In this document: piece by piece, positions 15,471 through 21,862 of the stretch
Position numbering within the stretch: position 1 is the first letter of the stretch
Layout of the letters: the number at the start of each line of letters is the position of its first letter
Source: UBA6770 sp965661115
GTDB lineage: Bacteria; Bacteroidota; Bacteroidia; Flavobacteriales_G; Salibacteraceae
Direction: 5' to 3'
Length of the DNA stretch: 31,733 nucleotides
NCBI GenBank assembly: GCA_965661115.1
Contig: CBFICO010000017.1
Span: forward strand, 1 to 31,733
Program-made: the position numbers and the translations under genes
Notes under the pieces: model-generated
Told to the model about the DNA's origin: nothing
What the model saw: the letters and a program-made list of their open reading frames with translations, nothing else
Databases searched by the model: none

Positions 15471-16829
15471 ATGAATGTACATTTTATAGCTATTGGTGGA
15501 AGCGCCATGCACAATCTTGCACTTGCCCTAAACGATATGGGCTATCAGGTAACCGGTTCTGACGACGAAATATTTGAACCTTCAAAAAGTCGATTAAAAA
15601 ACAAAGGCATTCTACCAACTGAAATTGGTTGGAACCCAAACAAAATTCACGAAAACTTAGACGCTGTAATTTTAGGCATGCACGCCAGAAAAGACAATCC
15701 TGAATTGCTGCGTGCTCAGGAATTAGGGTTTCCTATTTTTAGCTATCCCGAGTACTTGTACGAAGCTTCAAAAAATAAAACTAGAGTAGTAATTGGTGGC
15801 TCGCACGGTAAAACTTCTATTACCTCTATGATATTACATGTAGTGCAAAAGGTTGGTTTAGCCTGCGATTATATGGTAGGGGCTCAGCTTGAAGGTTTCG
15901 ACAACATGGTAAAAATAACTGAGGAAGCCGAGTTTATAATTTTAGAAGGTGACGAATACCTCTCCTCTCCAATAGACAGACGACCAAAATTTCACTTGTA
16001 CCATCCGCACATTGCCTTATTGAGCGGTATTGCATGGGATCATATAAACGTTTTCTCAACCTTCGATAACTACGTAGATCAGTTCAGAATTTTCATCAAA
16101 AAAATTGACAAAGAAGGTAGTCTTGTTTACTATCAAGGCGATGTGGAAATTGAAAAACTAGTATCAGAATTAGATAATAATTTTGATGCTCATGGTTACA
16201 ATTTACCGGCCTATTCTATTGAAAACGGGATTACAAAAATTAAGGTAGAAGGCAATGAATATCCGTTAGAAATATTTGGCGAACACAATTTACAGAACTT
16301 GCTTGGAGCTGTTTTAGTCCTTGAAAAAATGGGCATAAAAAAGGAACATTCGCTTAACGCCCTCCAATCGTTTAAAGGTGCCAGCAAACGTTTAGAGCTG
16401 GTAAAACGAACAGATAGCAGTGTGGTTTACAAAGACTTTGCACACTCCCCTTCAAAGCTAAAAGCAACAACTGCTGCCATGAAAAATCAATATCCAGAAA
16501 GGCAATTGGTAGCTTGTATGGAGCTGCATACCTTCAGTTCTTTGAGTAAAGAGTTTTTGTCGCATTACGACGGCGCTATGAAAACCGCAGATACCGCAAT
16601 TGTATACTACAGTCCGCAAACATTAGCACACAAAAAGCTTGCACCTATTTCTATAGAAATGGTGGCACAAGGTTTTAATCAAGAAAACTTATTAGTTTTT
16701 ACCGATTCTTCTGAAATTGTTGACTATTTAAAAGGTCAAGATTGGAAGAATAAGAACCTCTTGCTTATGAGTTCCGGAAACTTTGACGGTATAGATTACA
16801 ATGAGCTAGCTGAGGATTTGATTGGGTAG
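15471..16829 (+). CDS. mpl: Mur-ligase family protein, Mpl-type (UDP-MurNAc:tripeptide ligase)
   Basis: This is an ATP-dependent Mur ligase of 452 residues that would rejoin recycled tripeptide to UDP-N-acetylmuramate in peptidoglycan recycling. The N-terminal Rossmann motif is IAIGGSAMHNLALAL, the Mpl/MurC GSD follows (QVTGSDDEIFEP), the ATP loop is GGSHGKTS (109-116), and LEGDEYLSSPIDRRPKF and GEHNLQNLLGAV follow. The C-terminal domain has KGASKRLEL and YKDFAHSPSKL, where most relatives have AHHP. The HARKDNPEL block and the DEY motif favour Mpl over MurC. I chose the ATG at 15471 because the fold starts there; the open frame extends to 15438. The gene is isolated, away from other cell-wall genes. 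Confidence 0.8.
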   Translation: MNVHFIAIGGSAMHNLALALNDMGYQVTGSDDEIFEPSKSRLKNKGILPTEIGWNPNKIHENLDAVILGMHARKDNPELLRAQELGFPIFSYPEYLYEASKNKTRVVIGGSHGKTSITSMILHVVQKVGLACDYMVGAQLEGFDNMVKITEEAEFIILEGDEYLSSPIDRRPKFHLYHPHIALLSGIAWDHINVFSTFDNYVDQFRIFIKKIDKEGSLVYYQGDVEIEKLVSELDNNFDAHGYNLPAYSIENGITKIKVEGNEYPLEIFGEHNLQNLLGAVLVLEKMGIKKEHSLNALQSFKGASKRLELVKRTDSSVVYKDFAHSPSKLKATTAAMKNQYPERQLVACMELHTFSSLSKEFLSHYDGAMKTADTAIVYYSPQTLAHKKLAPISIEMVAQGFNQENLLVFTDSSEIVDYLKGQDWKNKNLLLMSSGNFDGIDYNELAEDLIG

Positions 16830-16839
16830 GCCGTAGTAG

Positions 16840-16923
16840 AGGATTCAGGATTGAAGTGGCAGGATGCAAGATGATGGATACGAGATTTAGAATGCAAGTT
16901 TCAGGAAACAGGTGGCAGGTCCA
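16840..16923. repeat. Degenerate 7-bp tandem repeat, 12 units
   Basis: The sequence can be cut without gaps into twelve 7-mers with a consensus near AGGATGC. Examples are AGGATTC, AGGATTG, AAGTGGC, AGGATGC, AAGATGA, TGGATAC, AGAATGC, AAGTTTC, AGGAAAC and AGGTGGC. It fills almost all of the 110-base gap between the converging 3' ends of mpl and the DUF4199-like gene. There is no open reading frame through it and no hairpin with a T-run. Confidence 0.7.
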
Positions 16924-16939
16924 TTAACTACTAACTACC

Positions 16940-17434
16940 TCAAAATCCCTTCTTAAGCATGGGTACCTTCTTAAAAATCAGGGCTACCAAAAGACTGTAG
17001 CTCATCCCTAAAAGGGTAAATAGAAAAATAGTTAAAGGAACGTATAAGCCTAAGCTAAAAGCTGACTCTAAGTTTCCTGTCATTTTCTCAATATCCTCTA
17101 ATGAATAGCCTTTTGATCTAGCTTCATCTAGCCGTGCTTCTATTAAACCTATAAAAAAAGTTGTATCGAAAAACTTGTAGAATATATAAGTAAACCCACC
17201 AACTATTATGGAAAAAAAAGCACTTGCACGTGCACCCACTTTGAATAATTGACCAAATGTTTGCTGAGGATTTTGCAAAAACGAAGCTCTTATTCCAAAA
17301 AAGATTGCTAACAACAAAAACAAGAAATACAACTGTGTGCTAACCGAGCTCTCCCAATCCATTGCAAATACCAATACACGCGTGCTCATGCCTGTTATAG
17401 CGAAGGATAATGCAAATAATGTGGGTGAGTTCAT
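16940..17434 (-). CDS. Four-helix membrane protein (DUF4199-like), hypothetical
   Basis: I chose the ATG at 17434, giving 164 residues; an upstream start at 17458 would add eight. The layout is two N-terminal hydrophobic helices (LFALSFAITGMSTRVLVFAM and LYFLFLLLAIFFGIRASFL), a soluble link, a third helix (AFFSIIVGGFTYIFYKFF), an amphipathic segment with a charged helix (IEARLDEARSKGYSLEDIEKM) and a final membrane helix ahead of a basic end. This matches the DUF4199 pattern, in which the charged segment between helices three and four is typical. Function unknown. The gene is downstream of rho on the same strand but separated from it by rho's terminator. Confidence 0.6.
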   Translation of the reverse strand: MNSPTLFALSFAITGMSTRVLVFAMDWESSVSTQLYFLFLLLAIFFGIRASFLQNPQQTFGQLFKVGARASAFFSIIVGGFTYIFYKFFDTTFFIGLIEARLDEARSKGYSLEDIEKMTGNLESAFSLGLYVPLTIFLFTLLGMSYSLLVALIFKKVPMLKKGF

Positions 17435-17471
17435 GTTATGGATTGAGATCGTTACCAATTTAAAACTTGAG

Positions 17472-17491
17472 ATTCCCGTTTACACGGGAAT
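17472..17491. repeat. ATTCCCGT palindromic repeat
   Basis: ATTCCCGT and ACGGGAAT form a perfect 8-bp inverted repeat around TTAC. Inverted repeats built on ATTCCCG/CGGGAAT are common dispersed intergenic elements in many genomes. It lies between the DUF4199-like gene start and the rho terminator. There is no T-run, so it is not an efficient terminator by itself. Confidence 0.6.
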
Positions 17492-17504
17492 GACGTTCTG
17501 TATC

Positions 17505-17532
17505 AAAAAAAAAGGTCGCATGCGCGACCTTT
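17505..17532 (-). terminator. Intrinsic terminator of rho
   Basis: AAAGGTCGC and GCGACCTTT form a perfect 9-bp stem with a 4-base loop. On the - strand the stem runs into nine T (the A-run at 17505-17513). It begins 4 bases after the rho stop codon. Confidence 0.9.
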
Positions 17533-17536
17533 AATT

Positions 17537-19162
17537 TTATCCATTCATTGAGATTAAGAACTCCTCATTGCTTCGGGTTCCTCTCATTTTGTTTTTCAAA
17601 AATTCCATTGCTTCAACTGGGTTCATGTCAGACAAGTGCTTTCTTAGAATCCAAATACGCTGTTGCATAGCAGTATCTAATAATAACTCATCTCTACGTG
17701 TACTTGAAGCTACCAAGTCTATTGCTGGATAAACTCTGCGATTTGCAATGTTTCTATCCAACTGCAGTTCCATGTTACCCGTTCCTTTAAATTCTTCAAA
17801 GATTACTTCGTCCATCTTAGAACCCGTTTCGGTAAGTGCTGTTGCAATTATGGTAAGCGAACCTCCATTTTCAATGTTTCTAGCTGCACCAAAGAAACGT
17901 TTTGGCTTGTGCAGAGCATGAGCATCAACCCCACCTGTTAGTACTTTTCCAGAACCTGGCGCAACTGTGTTGTATGCTCTTGCCAAACGCGTAATAGAAT
18001 CTAACAGAATCACTACATCGTGACCACATTCCACCATTCTTTTAGCTTTTTCTAGAACGATGTTTGCTACTTTAACGTGTTTATCAGCTGGCTCATCAAA
18101 AGTACTGGCAACCACTTCAGCGTTTACGCTACGTTTCATGTCAGTTACTTCCTCCGGACGTTCATCAATCAATAAAACCAATAAATACACCTCTGGATGA
18201 TTTGCAGCAATTGCATTGGCTACATCTTTTAACAACATGGTTTTACCCGTTTTTGGTTGCGCTACAATCAACCCACGCTGACCCTTACCAACCGGAGCAA
18301 ATAAGTCCATAACACGGGTAGAAATATTCTCTTTTGCATGACCTGTAAGTGTAAGCTTTTCTTCTGGGTGTAATGGCGTCAAATACTCAAAAGGAACACG
18401 GTCTCTAATGTCGTTTGCGTTTCTGCCGTTTACTTTGTCCACCTTGACTAGCGGGAAATACTTCTCCCCTTCTTTAGGCGGACGAACTGCACCTCTGATG
18501 GTATCTCCAGTCTTTAAACCAAATAATTTGATTTGAGACTGAGAAACATATACATCGTCTGGTGAAGAATGATAGTTAAAATCACTAGAACGCATAAAAC
18601 CGTAACCATCGTTCATCATTTCAAGCACGCCTTCCGCTTCAACTAATTCGCCAAAATCGTACTGAGGTTCTTGAGGTTTATCTTGCCTAGGCTGATTACC
18701 GCTTCGATTTCCTCTGTTGTCGTTGTTGCGGTTATTTCGGTTATCGTTTCTACGATCGTTATTGTTATTACGTCTGTCGTTGTTTCTGCGATCGTTGTTG
18801 TTGTTTCGCTTATCCCCAGCAGAGTCATCTTTTTTCTGCTCGTCTTTCTTTGGAGCTTCTTTTTTAGGTGCCTCTTCTTTTTTTGCAGCTGGTTTTTCAG
18901 CAACTTTTTCTTCGTTCTTTTCTGGAGAAGGCTTATCAGCAGTTTTTTCTACCTTTTGAGCTCTTGGTCTTCTGGTTCTTTTTGGTTTATCCTCAATATC
19001 GCCAGCAGGAGCATTTTTGGTAATGTTCTCTGCTTGCGTATCTAAAATTTTGTAAATAAGGTCTTGCTTTTTAAGGCGTTCGTATTTTTCAACGCCTACT
19101 TCTTTGGCAATGGTTTTTAGTTCGTCTAGGAGTTTTTCTCCCAGTGCTTTCATATCATACAT
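17537..19162 (-). CDS. rho: Transcription termination factor Rho with a long disordered insertion
   Basis: Rho is a hexameric RNA helicase that ends transcription. The N-terminal helical domain (residues 1-45) starts with MYDMKALGEKLL, matching the family's usual first residues, so I chose the ATG at 19162 over that at 19153. Residues about 46-168 form an insertion: a Lys/Glu/Pro part (46-115) followed by an Asn/Arg/Asp repeat part (119-150). After it come the cold-shock RNA-binding domain with GYGFMRSS (187-194), Walker A AQPKTGKT (301-308), Walker B VVILLDSITRLARAYN, the Q-loop ALTETGSKMDEVIFEEFKGTGNMEL and the R-loop. Total length is 541 residues, against about 420 in E. coli. The gene ends in its own intrinsic terminator. 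Confidence 0.97.
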   Translation of the reverse strand: MYDMKALGEKLLDELKTIAKEVGVEKYERLKKQDLIYKILDTQAENITKNAPAGDIEDKPKRTRRPRAQKVEKTADKPSPEKNEEKVAEKPAAKKEEAPKKEAPKKDEQKKDDSAGDKRNNNNDRRNNDRRNNNNDRRNDNRNNRNNDNRGNRSGNQPRQDKPQEPQYDFGELVEAEGVLEMMNDGYGFMRSSDFNYHSSPDDVYVSQSQIKLFGLKTGDTIRGAVRPPKEGEKYFPLVKVDKVNGRNANDIRDRVPFEYLTPLHPEEKLTLTGHAKENISTRVMDLFAPVGKGQRGLIVAQPKTGKTMLLKDVANAIAANHPEVYLLVLLIDERPEEVTDMKRSVNAEVVASTFDEPADKHVKVANIVLEKAKRMVECGHDVVILLDSITRLARAYNTVAPGSGKVLTGGVDAHALHKPKRFFGAARNIENGGSLTIIATALTETGSKMDEVIFEEFKGTGNMELQLDRNIANRRVYPAIDLVASSTRRDELLLDTAMQQRIWILRKHLSDMNPVEAMEFLKNKMRGTRSNEEFLISMNG

Positions 19163-19328
19163 ATGATGTGTAATTAAGTGTGTGGTATTTGTAAAAAATC
19201 AATTGTTTTTGAAAAACTAAACCGTAATGAATATTTCGGGTTTCGTTGCCTAGAGTTTAGGCTTACCTTGCAATTATACAACTTTTTGGTTCTTTTTAAA
19301 ATTTCTTGATAATTCTTTGATATTCCTT

Positions 19329-19380
19329 TTATCAACACGTTTAAGAGCCATTTGGTTCAATTAAATTCGTGTATTGATAA
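19329..19380 (+). repeat. Inverted repeat 1: long bulged hairpin
   Basis: Four paired blocks nest around a TT centre: TTATCAA/TTGATAA, CACG/CGTG, TTTAA/TTAAA and GAGCCA/TGGTTC, 22 pairs in total. All unpaired bases are on the 3' side: AA, TT and TA at the three block junctions. One pair is G.T, which is a valid G.U pair only in RNA from the + strand; the antisense RNA would have an A-C mismatch there. Confidence 0.65.
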
Positions 19381-19404
19381 CCGTCAACCGAATGCGTTAT
19401 TTCC

Positions 19405-19424
19405 ATCTCAACTTTAGTTGAGAT
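19405..19424. repeat. Inverted repeat 2: 20-base palindrome
   Basis: ATCTCAACT and AGTTGAGAT are perfect 9-bp arms separated by TT. As RNA it would be an 8-bp stem with a four-base loop. There is no T-run after it, so it is not a terminator. Confidence 0.7.
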
Positions 19425-19433
19425 AAACTCTAC

Positions 19434-19461
19434 CAGAATCTGTAGCTTGTTATAGATTCTG
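19434..19461 (+). repeat. Inverted repeat 3: 12-bp stem with CUUG loop
   Basis: CAGAATCT and AGATTCTG are perfect 8-bp arms. As + strand RNA the stem extends through GUAG/UUAU (two G.U pairs) to twelve pairs closed by a CUUG tetraloop, a loop type known to be stable. On the antisense strand the two G.U pairs would be lost. Confidence 0.65.
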
Positions 19462-19490
19462 AATCATTACGATAGCTATCGGAACAGAAT
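19456..19490. repeat. Inverted repeat 4: CGATAGCTATCG palindrome with outer ATTCTG/CAGAAT arms
   Basis: The perfect 12-base palindrome CGATAGCTATCG (19470-19481) is enclosed by ATTCTG (19456-19461) and CAGAAT (19485-19490). The ATTCTG arm is the same sequence used by inverted repeat 3, so the two structures exclude one another. From memory, CGATAGCTATCG-type palindromes recur between genes in Bacteroidota. Confidence 0.6.
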
Positions 19491-19522
19491 GGCGGCCTAG
19501 TTTGATGGACTAATAATTACAC

Positions 19523-20395
19523 ATGAAAGTATTTATTTCAGGAGCTTCGGGATTAGTTGGAGGAAACTGCATCTCTTATTTTAAATCAAAAGGAATAGAA
19601 ACTGTAGGTTCTCATTTTTCTTTTGAAACAGAGCAAACAGTACCATTTAACACCCTCGACTTAAACAATCCATCTAATTATGATGTAATTGGATTTAACC
19701 CCGACTATATTTTGCATTGTGGGGCGCTAACTTGGGTAGATTATTGCGAGCAGCACGAGGAAGAAAGCTATGAAAAAACGGTGCAATCGACCAAAAACCT
19801 CATTGATATTGCCAAGCAATGCAACTCGAAATTAGTTTTTATTGGAACCGATTACATATTTGATGGAGCTGATGGCCCTTACACAGAAGATGTTGAACCC
19901 AATCCGGTAAATATTTATGGACGACATAAGTTAGAGGCCGAGCAACTAGTAGCCCAGGAATTACCCGAAAGTTTAATACTGAGAATTACCAATGTTTACG
20001 GAAAAGAACTGCGCAATAAAAACTTTGTAATGCGATTGGTAGATAACGTAAAGGCAGGCAAGGACGATAACCTAAAACTACCTTTTGACCAATATGCTAC
20101 TCCAGTAAATGCCGCCGATATCGCTAAAGCACTGTATTTACTTATGTCAGATAAAAAAAGTGGCGTGTACAATATTGCTTCAACCGATTATTTAAATCGA
20201 GTACAATTGGCTGAGCGTGTGTTGTCTTACTTCCCTAATCACAAAATGTCTGTAGAGCCTGTAGATACTGAAACCTTTAATCCACCAGCAAAAAGGCCAC
20301 TTAATGGCGGGTTGATAAGTGCTAAGTTTTTAAGTGAGTACCCTCACTTTATTTTCACAAATGTGGACGATTTCATGAAAGAAATCCTGAGTTAA
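19523..20395 (+). CDS. RmlD-like sugar-nucleotide reductase (NAD-dependent SDR)
   Basis: This extended short-chain dehydrogenase has 290 residues, the family norm. The dinucleotide motif is GASGLVGG (7-14). The catalytic Tyr132-x-x-x-Lys136 is in IYGRHKLEAE, and FIGTDYIFDGADGPYTEDVEPNP is the RmlD-type substrate loop. RmlD reduces dTDP-4-keto-L-rhamnose to dTDP-L-rhamnose, and close relatives reduce other 4-keto sugars or form the methionine adenosyltransferase beta subunit. The rmlA, rmlB and rmlC genes are not in the window. The next gene, a DegT-fold probable dehydratase 51 bases downstream, suggests a joint role in making a deoxy sugar. The ATG is at 19523. Confidence 0.75.
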   Translation: MKVFISGASGLVGGNCISYFKSKGIETVGSHFSFETEQTVPFNTLDLNNPSNYDVIGFNPDYILHCGALTWVDYCEQHEEESYEKTVQSTKNLIDIAKQCNSKLVFIGTDYIFDGADGPYTEDVEPNPVNIYGRHKLEAEQLVAQELPESLILRITNVYGKELRNKNFVMRLVDNVKAGKDDNLKLPFDQYATPVNAADIAKALYLLMSDKKSGVYNIASTDYLNRVQLAERVLSYFPNHKMSVEPVDTETFNPPAKRPLNGGLISAKFLSEYPHFIFTNVDDFMKEILS

Positions 20396-20425
20396 TTGTA
20401 TAAGTAGGAAACAAACGTAAATTCG
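20396..20425 (+). promoter_or_regulatory. Possible promoter of the DegT-fold gene
   Basis: A TTG at 20396-20398, then 19 bases, then TAAATTCG (20418-20425), one base off TAnnTTTG. The ATG follows 21 bases later. It overlaps the stop of the upstream gene by no more than one base, so the two genes may also be cotranscribed. Confidence 0.4.
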
Positions 20426-20446
20426 CGTTCTCATTCAGAAAAAAAT

Positions 20447-21646
20447 ATGGAAAACATACATGTTCCTTACGGTTGCACCGTGCACGGAGAAGAAGAAATT
20501 TCAGCAGTAACTAATGTACTTAGAACGTCAACCCAAATGGGTAAGCACGTTAGAGAAATGGAAGAACGTGTTGCCAAACTTTTTGATAAAAAATACGGCA
20601 TCATGGTAAATTCAGGTTCTTCGGCCTTGTATTTGGCGGTTGAAATTCTAGACTTACCAAAAGGTTCAGAAGTAATTACCCCTGCCCTAACTTTTGCCAC
20701 TACTGTAGCACCTCAAATAAAAAACGGATTAATTCCAGTTTTGGTAGATGTTGAGCCTGGCTCCTACTGTATAGATGCCGATAAGGTAGAAGAAATGATT
20801 ACCGACAAAACCTCGGCGCTTATCATTCCTAACTTAATTGGAAACCTACCAAATTGGGACAAACTTGCTGCCCTTGCCAAAAAACACAATCTAAAAATAA
20901 TTGAAGATTCTGCAGATACGCTGGGTGGAACCATTAACGGCGAAAGCTCCGGAAAACATTCCGATATTTCGATAACTAGTTTTTATGGGTCGCACGTAAT
21001 TAACGCCGCTGGAAACGGAGGTATGTTGTGCGTAAACGATCCAGCATTAAACGATAGAGCTCGTTTGCTAAGAAGCTGGGGACGTTCTTCTTCCTTATTC
21101 GTGGAATCAGAAAAAATTGAAAACCGTTTTAACGTAAAGGTTGATGGCATGGAATATGATGCCAAGTTTGTGTTTGAAGCGTTAGGCTACAACTTGGAAC
21201 CTTCTGAAATGGGAGCAGCTTTTGGCTTAGTGCAGTTAGGCAAACTAGACCATAACATAACCGAACGCGAAAAGAACTTTGAGTACATGACCAATTTCTT
21301 TAAGCAATACGAAGATTGGTTTATTCTACCAAAGCAATTTCCAAACTCAAGAACAGGTTGGTTGGCATTTGCCATAACGATTAAAGATAGCGCACCTTTT
21401 ACCAGAAGAGAGTTTCAGATTTTTATGGAGAAACGCAACATTCAAACACGAACGGTATTTACAGGAAACGTTGCCAGACAACCACTTTTTAAAACCGTTG
21501 ATTTTAAGATTGCAGAAGGTGGTGCTCCTCACACTGATCACGTAATGCGCGGCGGTGTACTTCTAGCTTGCCACCATGGTCTTACCGAAGAAATGCGAGC
21601 TGCGGTCACTAAAAATGCAGCTGAGTTTTTGGATCGGTTTAAGTAA
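20447..21646 (+). CDS. DegT/DnrJ-fold PLP/PMP enzyme with Lys-to-His substitution, probable sugar 3-dehydratase
   Basis: The protein has 399 residues of the DegT/DnrJ/EryC1/StrS fold. The substrate and cofactor blocks are present: MVNSGSSALYLAV, ITPALTFATTVAPQ, PNLIGNLPNW and IIEDSADTLGG. In normal aminotransferases the next motif is SFYPTKN, with the PLP lysine. Here it reads SFYGSHVINAAGNGGML, so the lysine position is His183 (codon 20993-20995). This substitution is the hallmark of ColD and of the E1/RfbH 3-dehydratases, which use PMP to remove the C3 hydroxyl of a 4-keto sugar. The downstream region (LRSWGRSSS, GYNLEPSEMGAAFGL) looks RfbH-like but lacks the cysteines that hold the [2Fe-2S] cluster of E1. 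A terminator follows the gene. Confidence 0.8.
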   Translation: MENIHVPYGCTVHGEEEISAVTNVLRTSTQMGKHVREMEERVAKLFDKKYGIMVNSGSSALYLAVEILDLPKGSEVITPALTFATTVAPQIKNGLIPVLVDVEPGSYCIDADKVEEMITDKTSALIIPNLIGNLPNWDKLAALAKKHNLKIIEDSADTLGGTINGESSGKHSDISITSFYGSHVINAAGNGGMLCVNDPALNDRARLLRSWGRSSSLFVESEKIENRFNVKVDGMEYDAKFVFEALGYNLEPSEMGAAFGLVQLGKLDHNITEREKNFEYMTNFFKQYEDWFILPKQFPNSRTGWLAFAITIKDSAPFTRREFQIFMEKRNIQTRTVFTGNVARQPLFKTVDFKIAEGGAPHTDHVMRGGVLLACHHGLTEEMRAAVTKNAAEFLDRFK

Positions 21647-21670
21647 GCACCTCAGAAAATGTTTATTCTT

Positions 21671-21709
21671 AAAACCCCTTCTTGTGGCGCAGGAATGGGT
21701 TTTGTTTTT
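21671..21709 (+). terminator. Intrinsic terminator after the DegT-fold gene
   Basis: AAAACCC/GGGTTTT (21671-21677 and 21697-21703) enclose TTCTTG/CAGGAA with one C-T mismatch between and a TGGCG loop, followed by GTTTTT. Confidence 0.7.
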
Positions 21710-21737
21710 ATGGGTCAGGATAGAGTTAGATAAATAT

Positions 21738-21798
21738 TGTTTACACTTCTTAGCTTGCAATTTGATCAAAAATTGCAAATTACTATGACTTGTAAACA
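21738..21798. repeat. Nested inverted repeats upstream of the frameshifted gene
   Basis: TGTTTACA (21738-21745) is repeated inverted as TGTAAACA (21791-21798). Inside lie TTGCAATTT (21755-21763) and AAATTGCAA (21770-21778) around a 6-base loop. No T-run follows. It could be a cruciform-type operator or a remnant of a mobile element. It lies about 65 bases upstream of the start at 21863. Confidence 0.5.
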
Positions 21799-21862
21799 AA
21801 CAAGATTTATGGAATTTTGAAACAATATGCATCCTTGGTATAAACACTAAAAACGCACCAGG

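Larger units (their letters stand above)
19163..19522. other. Gene-free region between divergent rho and rmlD-like genes, rich in inverted repeats
   Basis: This 360-base stretch has no supportable coding region. The left third would be the rho leader. The only near-match to a -7 box for rho is TATAATTG on the - strand (19271-19278), one base off consensus, which would leave a leader of about 100 bases. From 19329 to 19490 it contains four inverted repeats in a row, listed separately. No TAnnTTTG box for the rightward gene was found; a CTAGTTTG at 19498-19505 is the closest. Confidence 0.6.

Noticed and set aside
18643..19045. Long open frames on both strands within the 5' part of rho
   Set aside because: They read the Lys/Glu/Asn/Arg-rich insertion in other frames. 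The biased codon composition keeps stops away, and the products are low-complexity Val/Ser/Phe or Thr/Glu strings.
19150..19170. ATCAT/ATGAT dyad around the rho start codon, a possible start-codon-masking hairpin
   Set aside because: The stem is only 5 A/T-rich pairs, likely by chance in this composition.
20447..21646. Annotation as a DegT-family aminotransferase
   Set aside because: The Schiff-base lysine is replaced by His183, so transamination by the normal mechanism is not possible.
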